Part shown: one piece after another, positions 1 through 7,830 of the stretch | Layout: every line of letters starts with the position of its first letter | How positions within the stretch are numbered: the first letter of the stretch is position 1 | Assembly (NCBI GenBank): GCA_018268895.1 | Contig: JAFDVP010000001.1 | Location: 1,240,001 to 1,304,000, forward strand | Direction of reading: 5' to 3' | Length of the DNA: 64,000 nt | Source of the DNA: Acidobacteriota bacterium | GTDB taxonomy: Bacteria; Acidobacteriota; Terriglobia; Terriglobales; Acidobacteriaceae | Position numbers and translations under genes: made by a program | The notes under the pieces: model-generated | Database searches by the model: none | Told to the model about the DNA's origin: nothing | What the model saw: the letters and a program-made list of their open reading frames with translations, nothing else

Positions 1-648
1 CGGCTGTTCCGCCATCAGCAGCTTGAACTCATCCCACGTCGCAATATGGTCGAAGTCCTTCATGCGGTATGCCGAGTTGGCATCGCAGCTCAGAAGAATA
101 TCAGGCCAGCGCTTGCGCACCATCTCGAAGATGCTGTTGTCCCACCCCGGCTTGCACTTCAGCTTAATGCGCTGGTACCCCGCTTCCAGCTCGAGAGCAA
201 TCTTGTCCATCAACTGCTCCGGCGTGGGCTGAATCCCAATCGAAACGCCGCAGTGGACCACCTTGCGTGTTCCACCCAGCAACTGTGCCAGCGGGACCTT
301 CTCCATCTGCGACTCCAGGTCCCACACCGCGCTCTCCAGCGCAGCCTTCGCCATTCTGTGCCCGCGAACCTGCTTCAGCACATCCGGCACGCTGCCGCCA
401 TTCTCCAGCTTCGCCTCAAGCAGCTTGGGAATCAGCTCCGTCTCCGTAATGATCCACGCCGTATCGATCATCTCGTCGCTGAAGTAAGGATGCTCGCCGG
501 CGACGCACTCTCCCCAAGCCGTCAGCCCCTCGGCCTCAATCTCCACCAGCAGAATCCTACGGCCAGTCGTCAGCCCGAAGCTGGTCTCAAAGGGATAGGC
601 CAGCGGCATATTAATCTCACGCATGTGGATAGCGTCAATCGTGATCAT
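1..648 (-). CDS. menC: o-succinylbenzoate synthase (MenC-type enolase superfamily), 3' end outside window
   Basis: The 216 visible residues begin MITIDAIHMREINMPLAYPF and match the MenC branch of the enolase superfamily. This enzyme dehydrates SHCHC to o-succinylbenzoate in menaquinone synthesis; some relatives are N-acylamino acid racemases. The N-terminal capping domain is followed by the KxK motif (RIKLKCKPGW), which carries the catalytic lysine, and by the first metal ligand in SCDANSAY. The later metal ligands and the second lysine lie beyond base 1. The start is the ATG at 648, 51 bp downstream of the GNAT gene on the same strand, so mazG, the GNAT gene and menC probably form one transcript. 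Racemase activity cannot be excluded from sequence. Confidence 0.86.
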   Translation of the reverse strand, partial: MITIDAIHMREINMPLAYPFETSFGLTTGRRILLVEIEAEGLTAWGECVAGEHPYFSDEMIDTAWIITETELIPKLLEAKLENGGSVPDVLKQVRGHRMAKAALESAVWDLESQMEKVPLAQLLGGTRKVVHCGVSIGIQPTPEQLMDKIALELEAGYQRIKLKCKPGWDNSIFEMVRKRWPDILLSCDANSAYRMKDFDHIATWDEFKLLMAEQP

Positions 649-699
649 CTTCTTATCCTGTCTCCGAATTTGTTCCGTTCGCTTTGGTGTCAGGCCAGC

Positions 700-1491
700 C
701 TACCGCTTTGCCTCATAGCTTCGGGTCTGTTCTTTTTCATCGTTCCATGGGGCCAGCAGAAAACTTCCGTTTCCCTCGGCATCGCGCTCGTACCCAACTA
801 CGGCCAGCCCGCGTGCAAAGGCCGACTCCAGTGCCGCCCGATTTTCCAACTGCACCTGCTGCGCCTTCGCTCTCTGCTGAGGGTCCTGCTTCCACGCATA
901 AATCGTATGCGGTACGATCACCCGTTCTGTCGCAGTTGGTACTCTGGCATCGCCTTTCAGCGTTTCAATCACTCGCGGAGATTTCAGCCACCACTCCGCA
1001 TACAGCCTATCTGTGGGAAGCCCCCCCTGCAAAGGCGACGACGACGGCCCATAAAAATCTGCCTTGTACCTCCGCGAGATTGCTCCCAGCTTTGCGATAT
1101 TCAGGTGCGCATTCTTGATCTCCAGGGGGTCATACGTCCACTCCATCAGATCGAAGCCGCGCGCAATCGCATCGTCGCGCTGCGCCAGCTTCAACCGGCG
1201 GCCCAGCCCCGCATTGCGGTACTCCGGCAACACGGCCAGCATGTGCGAGTGAATATAGGCATATCCGTTGCGATACCCGGGGAGCGCCATGGCAAATCCG
1301 ATGATTGTATCGCCGTCGAATGCTCCAAGAACCTGCCCGCCTATCCGCTGAGCCACCAGAAACACCCTTCGCGGAATAAGGTCGCCGTCGCTATAACCCC
1401 ACACCTCAAGCTGCAACACGACGCAGCGCTCAAACTGCTCCATCGTCGTCAGGGATTCAATCTGTATATTTTCGCCAGTCTTTGTGCTCAT
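700..1491 (-). CDS. GNAT-superfamily acetyltransferase (COG3375-like)
   Basis: A 263-residue protein with a single GNAT fold. The central part (about residues 60-115) has the acetyl-CoA-binding region: GFAMALPGYRNG, then HMLAVLPEYRNAGLGRRLK, which fits the Q/RxxGxG/A loop. Proteins of this type (COG3375) commonly sit beside menC-like enolase genes, as here, which hints at an acylated amino acid or amine substrate. That link is inference from context. It starts 16 bp after the mazG stop and ends 51 bp before menC. The substrate is unknown. Confidence 0.8.
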   Translation of the reverse strand: MSTKTGENIQIESLTTMEQFERCVVLQLEVWGYSDGDLIPRRVFLVAQRIGGQVLGAFDGDTIIGFAMALPGYRNGYAYIHSHMLAVLPEYRNAGLGRRLKLAQRDDAIARGFDLMEWTYDPLEIKNAHLNIAKLGAISRRYKADFYGPSSSPLQGGLPTDRLYAEWWLKSPRVIETLKGDARVPTATERVIVPHTIYAWKQDPQQRAKAQQVQLENRAALESAFARGLAVVGYERDAEGNGSFLLAPWNDEKEQTRSYEAKR

Positions 1492-1507
1492 CTTGTCTCT
1501 TCAGTCT

Positions 1508-2338
1508 TTATCGTTTTTCATTGCTCACATTCGGCGGATCGACCGCTTTTGCCTGCCGCCACAACTGCTCAAGCTCTTCAGCGGAGCAGGCCCTCAGCGC
1601 ATCCTGTCCCCCAGCCTCCCGCTCCATCTCACCAAACCGCTTACGAAATTTTGCATTGGTGGATCTCAGCGCCGACTCCGGATCGATCTTCAGATGCCGG
1701 GCCAGATTGACCGCAGTAAAGAGCAGGTCTCCCAATTCGCCTTCTACCACGCTCGCATCCGGCTTCTGCGCGGCAATCGCATCCTTCAGCTCCCCGATCT
1801 CCTCATCCAGCTTGTCAAAGAGTCCCGCAGCATCCGGCCAATCGAACCCGACTTTTGCCGCTCGTGAGCTCAGCTTTCCGGCCTCCATCATCGCCGGCAT
1901 CGATCGCGGAATATCTCCCAGCATCGAGCCCGAACCTGCGCCTGACGACGCCTTCTCTTCCCGTTTGATCTCTTCCCAATTCTTCAGCACTGTTGCTGAG
2001 TCTTCGGCCTTTGCGTCGCCAAAGATATGGGGGTGCCGTCTGATCAGCTTGGCGTTCAGGTTCGACGCCACATCCTCGATCGTAAAATACCCTGCCTCAG
2101 ACGCCATCTGGGCGTAAAAAAGAACCTGAAGCAGTAGATCGCCCAGCTCGTCCTTCAGCTCGGGCCACGCTCTCCGCTCGATGGCATCGAAGACCTCGTA
2201 AGTCTCCTCCAGCGTGTGCCGCTTGATCGTATCAAACGTCTGCTCGCGGTCCCACGGACATCCCCCCGGACCTCGAAGACGCGCCATAATGGCGGCAGCT
2301 TCGGCCATCGGATCTCTTACCTGCTTCTCTTCTGGCAT
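1508..2338 (-). CDS. mazG: nucleoside triphosphate pyrophosphohydrolase MazG
   Basis: A 276-residue protein of usual full MazG length, with two all-alpha NTP-PPase modules. The first (about residues 12-120) has the metal-binding pattern LEETYEVFDAIE followed by ELKDELGDLL; the second (about 150-255) has LDEEIGELKDAI and EGELGDLLFTAVN. MazG hydrolyses NTPs and dNTPs to monophosphates and pyrophosphate, cleaning nucleotide pools and affecting (p)ppGpp-related stress. It is the first gene of a minus-strand cluster with the GNAT and menC genes, divergent from the DUF3311 gene across about 67 bp that must hold both promoters. Confidence 0.92.
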   Translation of the reverse strand: MPEEKQVRDPMAEAAAIMARLRGPGGCPWDREQTFDTIKRHTLEETYEVFDAIERRAWPELKDELGDLLLQVLFYAQMASEAGYFTIEDVASNLNAKLIRRHPHIFGDAKAEDSATVLKNWEEIKREEKASSGAGSGSMLGDIPRSMPAMMEAGKLSSRAAKVGFDWPDAAGLFDKLDEEIGELKDAIAAQKPDASVVEGELGDLLFTAVNLARHLKIDPESALRSTNAKFRKRFGEMEREAGGQDALRACSAEELEQLWRQAKAVDPPNVSNEKR

Positions 2339-2405
2339 CTGATCACTAGATTACCCGATGCTCTCCCCTGCGCGATTTCGCCCATTTGCAGTATCCTGTG
2401 CCTGC

Positions 2406-2687
2406 ATGGACTCGCGCGAGATCGACCGGAAATACCAGGCCCCTCCCTCCGCAAACGGCGGGAAAAAGATCGGCTGGAAGCTGCTGCTTATCCTGCCCTA
2501 CATTGGCCTTTGTTTCCCTGCCTTGTACGCTCGCGAGACGCCGACCCTGTTCGGGTTCCCCTTCTTCTACTGGTATCAGTTCGCCTGGGTCATCCTTACC
2601 TCCCTGCTGCTCGGCTTGCTCTACCTCAAGCTCAGAGACCCGGAAAATAGCCCCGAACTACCGTGCTGTCGTTCAGAGCCGCATTAG
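2406..2687 (+). CDS. DUF3311 family small membrane protein
   Basis: From the ATG at 2406 this encodes 93 residues: a short charged N-terminus (MDSREIDRKYQAPPSANGGK), then two hydrophobic helices (WKLLLILPYIGLCF and YWYQFAWVILTSLLLGLLYL) joined by a short loop with TLFGFPFFYW. This helix-loop-helix pattern is typical of DUF3311, a small inner-membrane family often found next to transporters; no transporter is adjacent here. An upstream ATG at 2358 is possible but lies in the mazG intergenic region and adds an uncharacteristic extension. It ends 10 bp before the aminotransferase start, so the two are probably co-transcribed. Confidence 0.7.
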   Translation: MDSREIDRKYQAPPSANGGKKIGWKLLLILPYIGLCFPALYARETPTLFGFPFFYWYQFAWVILTSLLLGLLYLKLRDPENSPELPCCRSEPH

Positions 2688-2697
2688 CATTGAACTT

Positions 2698-3852
2698 GTG
2701 AGCCAGCGTTTTTCGTCACGAACAAACTGGGACCTGGGCGAGAGCAGCCTCGCACAGGCAATCCGTCTTGCCCGCGCCTCGGGGCGTCCCTTGATCGACC
2801 TGACGGTCTCCAACCCAACCGCCTGCGGCTTCCACTATGATGGCGACGCCCTCCTCGCCCCCCTGGCAGACCCGCGCGCCCTCAGCTACGATCCCGACCC
2901 GCGCGGAATGCTCTCGGCCCGTGAGGCCGTCTCTTCCTACTACGCCGCCCACAACGCCAATGTCGACCCCAACTCTATACTCCTCACGACAAGCACCAGT
3001 GAGGCCTATGGCTATCTCTTCCGCCTGCTCTGCGACGCTGGCGATGAGGTTCTCGTCCCACAACCCAGCTACCCGCTCTTCGACTACCTCGCCGACCTCG
3101 AAGACGTCCGCCTCACTCCCTACCCGCTCTTCTACGACTACGGCTGGCACATCGACTTCGCCATGCTGGAAGGCCGCATCGGCCCCAGGACCCGCGCCAT
3201 CCTGCTCGTGCACCCCAACAATCCGACAGGGCACGCCACCAGCCAGGCCGAACGCGACAGACTCGAAGATATCTGCGACCGCCACGGGCTCTCCCTGATC
3301 GTCGACGAAGTCTTTCTTGACTATCCCCACAGCGGACGAAAGCTCACCAGCTTCACCACGGCCCCTCACCGCGCGCTTACCTTTGTCCTGAGCGGCATGA
3401 GCAAGATCGCCGCACTCCCACAAATGAAGGTTGGATGGATCGCCGCTTTCGGCCCCGAGTCGGATCTTCTGCCCGCCCTCGCCCGCCTGGAGGTCATCGC
3501 CGACACCTTCCTCTCCATGAACACTCCAGCTCAGATGGCGTTACCTACATGGATGTCCCGGCGTCACGAAATTCAGCAACAAATACTTGATAGAATTTCG
3601 CTAAATATCTCATTTATCAAAAAATCAAGCCTTAGATTGCTTCAAGCTGATGGCGGCTGGAGTGCAATCCTGAGCCTTCCGCGCCTGGGAGTCGGCGCTG
3701 GAGAGATCCTCGCCTCGCATGATGTCGTCGCCCACCCCGGGGCATTCTACGGAATAGCGGAGACAGGACGTATCGTCGTTAGCCTGATTACGCCAAGCGG
3801 CGACTTTTCCACAGGGATAAATCGGATTGCCAAAGCCGTCAACATCACGTGA
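2698..3852 (+). CDS. PLP-dependent aminotransferase, class I/II fold
   Basis: A 384-residue fold-type I aminotransferase beginning at GTG 2698 (VSQRFSSRTNWDLGESSL); the open frame extends upstream but overlaps the DUF3311 gene in another frame. Visible landmarks are the substrate/PLP region DLTVSNPTACGFHYDG, YDPDPRGMLSAREAVS, the PLP ring-contact segment HPNNPTG, the aspartate in IVDEVFLDY, and the Schiff-base lysine in SGMSKIAALPQMKVGW. The specific amino donor cannot be told. Bases about 3560-3660, coding the C-terminal helix region, are strikingly AT-rich compared with the rest of the gene. Confidence 0.87.
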   Translation: MSQRFSSRTNWDLGESSLAQAIRLARASGRPLIDLTVSNPTACGFHYDGDALLAPLADPRALSYDPDPRGMLSAREAVSSYYAAHNANVDPNSILLTTSTSEAYGYLFRLLCDAGDEVLVPQPSYPLFDYLADLEDVRLTPYPLFYDYGWHIDFAMLEGRIGPRTRAILLVHPNNPTGHATSQAERDRLEDICDRHGLSLIVDEVFLDYPHSGRKLTSFTTAPHRALTFVLSGMSKIAALPQMKVGWIAAFGPESDLLPALARLEVIADTFLSMNTPAQMALPTWMSRRHEIQQQILDRISLNISFIKKSSLRLLQADGGWSAILSLPRLGVGAGEILASHDVVAHPGAFYGIAETGRIVVSLITPSGDFSTGINRIAKAVNIT

Positions 3853-3918
3853 TGTCTTATATGGTTCTACTAAAGTGTTTATTTCAGAATAAATTGCAAT
3901 TAGCAGAATCCAAATTAG

Positions 3919-4542
3919 TTATAAAAATGGATTGCTCTCTCGCTCTTCCCCGATAGTTGTATTCGGGCCATGGCCTGGAACCACTGTTATCTCGTCCGAA
4001 AGGACTAGAAGCCGGTTATGGATCGAGCGAATCAACTGCTTCGTGTTCCCTCCGGGAAGGTCCGTTCGCCCTACCGAACCGGCAAACAAGGTGTCCCCCG
4101 CAATCAGCAAAGACTGCTCCGGCAGATAAAGACAACTGCTCCCCTGGGTATGCCCCGGCGTGTGGAGAACGGTTGCCCTGATCCCCGAAACAGCAACCGT
4201 CTGCCCGTCCGTCAGGGCAGCATCCGGAGGCAGCACCTCAGGGGTAGGCATTCGCAGCCACGAGGCCTGCTCGTCCATCATCTTCACCAGCGGAAGATCG
4301 TTCTCGTTGTAGAAGACGGGAGCGCCAGTCAACCGCTTCAACTGCTGCGCACCGGCGATATGGTCGATATGGGCATGCGTAATGACGATCAATTTCGCCG
4401 TAAGACCATGCCGTTTGAGGACGGCCACGATCGACGGAATATCGTCGCCTGGATCGACAACAATCGCCTCACGAGAAGCCTCGTCGCCAAGGATGGAGCA
4501 GTTGCATTGCAGAAGACCGACCGGAAGAATCTCGTGAATCAT
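3919..4542 (-). CDS. metallo-beta-lactamase fold hydrolase (glyoxalase II-like)
   Basis: A 207-residue MBL-fold protein. The metal-binding signature HxHxDH is present in ITHAHIDHIAG; further ligands are in LHTPGHTQGSSC, the bridging aspartate in AGDTLFAGSVGRTDLPGG, and the last histidine in VVPGHGP. This compact arrangement, lacking the glyoxalase II C-terminal helical domain, is typical of the YcbL/GloB-like group of thioester hydrolases. The substrate is unknown. It follows secG on the same strand but is separated from it by a hairpin with a T-run, so it may be transcribed separately. Confidence 0.87.
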   Translation of the reverse strand: MIHEILPVGLLQCNCSILGDEASREAIVVDPGDDIPSIVAVLKRHGLTAKLIVITHAHIDHIAGAQQLKRLTGAPVFYNENDLPLVKMMDEQASWLRMPTPEVLPPDAALTDGQTVAVSGIRATVLHTPGHTQGSSCLYLPEQSLLIAGDTLFAGSVGRTDLPGGNTKQLIRSIHNRLLVLSDEITVVPGHGPNTTIGEERESNPFL

Positions 4543-4562
4543 ATGCGTTAAAGACTACAGGC

Positions 4563-4593
4563 AAAAGAAAAACGCGAACCCGAGGGCCCGCGT
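4563..4593 (-). terminator. intrinsic terminator after secG
   Basis: On the minus strand, a GC-rich hairpin with outer arms ACGCG and CGCGT (bases 4572-4593) is followed by a T-rich run (the A-rich bases 4563-4571 on the plus strand). It lies 22 bp past the secG stop and just before the hydrolase start. Confidence 0.65.
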
Positions 4594-4614
4594 CGCCTGA
4601 TTCAATGTGAAGAT

Positions 4615-4908
4615 TTACTTCTTCGGAGCGCTCTGCTGCGTCGTTGGATGGCCGGAAAGGACCGAGCCCTCCGATGAATCGCGCGAAAGCATGATCGTCA
4701 AGCCAATGGAGGTGAGCATGAAGACGACCGCGGAGTACGTGGTCAGGCGGGTGAGAAGATTCGCCGCGCCCCGCGGGCCGAATGCCGTCTGTGATCCCTG
4801 CCCGCCGAATGCAGCGGCAAGATCGGCCGATTTGCCCTGCTGGAGCAACACGACGCCAACGATAAACAGGGAAACCAGAATATGAAGGACAACCAGTGCG
4901 ACGATCAT
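4615..4908 (-). CDS. secG: preprotein translocase subunit SecG
   Basis: A 97-residue membrane protein with SecG architecture. The first helix is VALVVLHILVSLFIVGVVLL, followed by the conserved cytoplasmic loop QQGKSADLAAAFGGQGSQT, FGPRGAANLLTR, and a second helix (YSAVVFMLTSIGLTIMLS). SecG is the accessory third subunit of the SecYEG channel and eases SecA-driven translocation. The tail after helix two (about residues 78-97) is Ser/Pro-rich. It lies just downstream of tRNA-Leu on the same strand. SecA and Ffh are also encoded in this window but far away. Confidence 0.93.
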   Translation of the reverse strand: MIVALVVLHILVSLFIVGVVLLQQGKSADLAAAFGGQGSQTAFGPRGAANLLTRLTTYSAVVFMLTSIGLTIMLSRDSSEGSVLSGHPTTQQSAPKK

Positions 4909-4940
4909 GCGTGGAAAAAACCTTCCGAAAAAATGTGGAT

Positions 4941-5025
4941 TGGTGCGGAGGAGGGGACTTGAACCCCTATGCCTTGCGGCGCAAGCACCTCAAGCTTGTG
5001 CGTCTGCCAATTTCGCCACCTCCGC
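4941..5025 (-). tRNA. tRNA-Leu (GAG anticodon)
   Basis: On the minus strand an 85-nt cloverleaf has a 7-bp acceptor stem (GCGGAGG with CCTCCGC), discriminator A and an encoded CCA end (bases 4941-4944). The D-loop is AATTGGCAGACGC, the anticodon arm is CAAGC-TTGAGGT-GCTTG giving GAG, a class II long variable arm follows, and the T-arm contains GGTTCAAGTCC. The anticodon corresponds to plus-strand bases 4989-4991. The long variable arm and anticodon identify it as leucine, decoding CUC/CUU, which suits a genome rich in CTC codons. Confidence 0.95.
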
Positions 5026-5185
5026 ATTGGCTCTGCACTGCAGGCTGCCAGAAAAGCGGTTGAGCAATCCGAAAGTCAGTATAGCATCCCAGTGATGTTT
5101 GTGTACGTTGTAGAGCGTGGTTACATCACCCATCTGACAATACACTTCAGATTTAAACCAAACTTTTTCGCCCGAGAAATAACAG

Positions 5186-6958
5186 ATGACCTTCAAGCGC
5201 ACCCCTGGCACCACCTCAAAAAATCTCTCCTCAGTTGCACAGCGTCACGTATGCTTCGTGACGCTTTTTTTAGCAGTCGCAGGCTGCTCAAAAGCCATCA
5301 AGCCAACGCAGGCGCCGGTCGCTCCCCAACCCGTGCAGAATGGCAGGATCGAACCCATCCCGCAGGCCACTCCCTCAGCCCCAGCGCAGGTCTCCGCAGC
5401 CTTCGCTGACCGGGTTCGCGAGATTGCCGCGGCCGGACGGCTTGAAGCGATGGAGCGACCGAACTTCTCCGACTACCGTGCTCACGTCATCGCCATCTAC
5501 GAAAACGCGAAGTACGCCCCCCTATGGCTACGGACCGGCGGTGTGAGCCTCGAAGGCATCGGCATCATCCAGGCATTGGAAAACAGTGAGCAGAAGGGCC
5601 TCTCCCCCGCAGACTACGACGCCTCCAGATGGCCCGAACGGCTCGAGTCTCTCAAGACGGCGACAGATACGCAGAAGGCCGAGTTCGATACGGCGCTGAC
5701 CGTTGCCGCCATGCGTTATGTCTCCGATCTGCACATCGGCCGCGTGAATCCCAGGCACTTCAAGTTCGGTATCGATGCCGCTGCAAAGAAGTACGACCTG
5801 CCTCAGTTCTTCGCACAGCAGTTGCTGAATGCTGCAGATGTAAAAGCCGCGCTTGAAAAAGTTGAACCTCCGTATGACGGATATCGTCAGACCGAAGCCG
5901 CTCTCATCCACTATCAGAAGCTGGCCGCGGCAGGAGACGGCCCGCTGGTCCCGCAGGTCGGCAAAACGATCAAGCCCGGGGACAACTACGCTGGGCTCCC
6001 GCAACTTGTAGCGCGTCTGCGACTGCTTGGAGACATGCCTGCCGGCGCCGACATGCAGGATTTCGACGCCGCAGTTGCCGAAGCGGTGAAGCACTTTCAG
6101 CAACGGCATGGTCTGGCTGATGACGGGGCACTCAACGCAGCCACAGTCCGCGCGCTGAATGTCCCCCTCGCCGCGCGAGTCCAACAACTCGTCGACGCTC
6201 TTGAGCGCTGGCGCTGGATGCCGCCCGAATTCCCCCAGCCCCCAGTAGTCGTCAACATCCCGGAGTTCCGCCTGCGCGCCTTCGAGGCCGGACAAAAGGT
6301 GGGTCTCGCCATGAATGTCGTCGTCGGCAAGGCTGCACCCACGCAAACGCCAGTCTTTACCGACGACATCAAATACATCGTCCTGCGGCCTTACTGGTTT
6401 GTCCCCTCCAGCATCGTCCGCTCCTCCGTCATCCCCGGCATCAACCGGAGCGGAAGGGCCTATCTTGCCAGGGAGAACTTCGAGATCACCGGAGCTCCAG
6501 CAGCAGCCAGCCCCGCCGAACTAGTCGCAGGACTTCGCGGCGGCAAGTTTGGCGTGCGTCAAAAGCCCGGCCCTAAGAACTCTCTCGGCCTGATCAAGTT
6601 CATCTTCCCCAACTCGAATAACGTCTATCTGCACTCAACACCTGCGACGCAGCTCTTCTCGCAGGCGCGCCGCGATTTCAGCCACGGTTGCATCCGGCTC
6701 GAATATCCCGCGAAGCTCGCTTCGTTTCTGCTGCGCAATCAGGATGATGGTAAATGGACCACCGAAGCTGTTCAGAAGGCGATGGACTCCGGCCCCGACA
6801 ACCGGCAGGTCAATCTCGCTACCCCAGTCCCAGTGCTGCTGCTATACGTCACAGCCGTCCCCGCCGAAGACGGGACTGTCCATTTCTTTGACGATATCTA
6901 CGGCCACGATAAACGCCTGAACGCCGTATTGGAAAAAGGACCACCATATCCCTGGTGA
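5186..6958 (+). CDS. L,D-transpeptidase family lipoprotein (YcbB/LdtD-like)
   Basis: 590 residues. The N-terminus has a basic start, a hydrophobic stretch and a lipobox (VTLFLAVAGC, Cys about residue 34), predicting an outer- or inner-membrane lipoprotein facing the periplasm. After a Pro-rich linker comes the helical scaffold domain typical of YcbB-like enzymes (about 70-260), a peptidoglycan-binding domain (about 270-345, with FQQRHGLADDGALNAATV), and a YkuD catalytic domain (about 360-545). The active-site motif FSHGCIRLE, with its catalytic cysteine, lies near residue 500. Such enzymes form 3-3 cross-links or anchor proteins to peptidoglycan. It converges on the HAD gene with a 6-bp gap and no clear terminator. 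Confidence 0.9.
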   Translation: MTFKRTPGTTSKNLSSVAQRHVCFVTLFLAVAGCSKAIKPTQAPVAPQPVQNGRIEPIPQATPSAPAQVSAAFADRVREIAAAGRLEAMERPNFSDYRAHVIAIYENAKYAPLWLRTGGVSLEGIGIIQALENSEQKGLSPADYDASRWPERLESLKTATDTQKAEFDTALTVAAMRYVSDLHIGRVNPRHFKFGIDAAAKKYDLPQFFAQQLLNAADVKAALEKVEPPYDGYRQTEAALIHYQKLAAAGDGPLVPQVGKTIKPGDNYAGLPQLVARLRLLGDMPAGADMQDFDAAVAEAVKHFQQRHGLADDGALNAATVRALNVPLAARVQQLVDALERWRWMPPEFPQPPVVVNIPEFRLRAFEAGQKVGLAMNVVVGKAAPTQTPVFTDDIKYIVLRPYWFVPSSIVRSSVIPGINRSGRAYLARENFEITGAPAAASPAELVAGLRGGKFGVRQKPGPKNSLGLIKFIFPNSNNVYLHSTPATQLFSQARRDFSHGCIRLEYPAKLASFLLRNQDDGKWTTEAVQKAMDSGPDNRQVNLATPVPVLLLYVTAVPAEDGTVHFFDDIYGHDKRLNAVLEKGPPYPW

Positions 6959-6964
6959 CAGAGC

Positions 6965-7693
6965 TTAGAAATGCCGCGACAGCTCGCTGAATGATTCAAG
7001 CTGCAGCAAACGCTGTCCGGCAGGAGGCTGGTTGACAACCTCGTGCTCCAACACCCAGGTAAACGCATGGGGGATAAAGACAGCGTGCAGTCCCGCGCTC
7101 ATCGCCGGGTTGATGTCCGATCGCGGACTGTTGCCGATCATCCAGGTCTTCTCCGCCTCACAACCATGCCGGCCTGCCACTGTCAGATAGGCCTGGTTAT
7201 GTTTCTCAGCAAGCACCTCGACCGCTGAGAAATGAGACGCAAGGCCTGAGCGCTCCAGCTTACCCGTCTGCTCTGTTAAGTCGCCCTTCGTCACCAGGAT
7301 CAACCGGTGCCGCCGGGAAAGTTCCTCCAGCGTCTCCGGCACTCCTGGCAGCAGTTCAATCTCGTGGCAATCGATGCAGTCGGCAAAGCTCGCGATCCGT
7401 CTGCGGCTCTCTTCCGTAAGAGGAGTCTCCGTCAGTTGCTCGTAACAATCCGCGAGCGAGCGCCGGAAGCTCACCAGCCCGTACCCGCGGGCCGCGATCG
7501 TCGCGTGTTCACAGCGGTTCAGGTGTTCGCGCACCTCTGCTGGAGTGTGAGTCTTATGGTCCAGGTAGTAGACGAATGACGCAATAGCCCGTTCAAAATA
7601 AACGTTGTTCTCCCACAACGTATCGTCCGCATCGATAAGCAGCGTTTGTCCGGAGCTATTCAGGGAATCATTCAGGGCTGAGTTCACAGCCAA
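6965..7693 (-). CDS. HAD-superfamily hydrolase
   Basis: A 242-residue HAD phosphatase-like protein. Motif I is present as LLIDADDTLWENN with both aspartates; the C1 helical cap region spans about 35-120; motif II is in HRLILVTKGD; motif III/IV is around KTWMIGNSPRSDINPAMSAG. The LWENN form of motif I is common in a HAD group of unknown substrate (haloacid dehalogenase/phosphoglycolate-phosphatase-like). It converges with the L,D-transpeptidase and diverges from the Ser/Thr kinase. It probably hydrolyses a small phosphate ester; the substrate is not deducible. Confidence 0.83.
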   Translation of the reverse strand: MAVNSALNDSLNSSGQTLLIDADDTLWENNVYFERAIASFVYYLDHKTHTPAEVREHLNRCEHATIAARGYGLVSFRRSLADCYEQLTETPLTEESRRRIASFADCIDCHEIELLPGVPETLEELSRRHRLILVTKGDLTEQTGKLERSGLASHFSAVEVLAEKHNQAYLTVAGRHGCEAEKTWMIGNSPRSDINPAMSAGLHAVFIPHAFTWVLEHEVVNQPPAGQRLLQLESFSELSRHF

Positions 7694-7830
7694 TTATAGG
7701 CCCCTGTTGGCGACTCAGTAACACGACTAAGGTTGCATGTCTTCGATTAGTGACTGGCCGGTATGATGCCCCATAAGCAATTGGGGCCCCAGCATGGACG
7801 CAATCGGCACATTATGAAAGAGTTGGGCGC

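Noticed and set aside
46..1710. A 554-codon open frame on the plus strand
   Set aside because: It runs antisense to menC, the GNAT gene and part of mazG, has no domain and no ribosome binding site.
4941..5025. The tRNA-Leu gene as an integration site of a mobile element
   Set aside because: No duplicated tRNA end, no adjacent integrase and normal genes on both sides.
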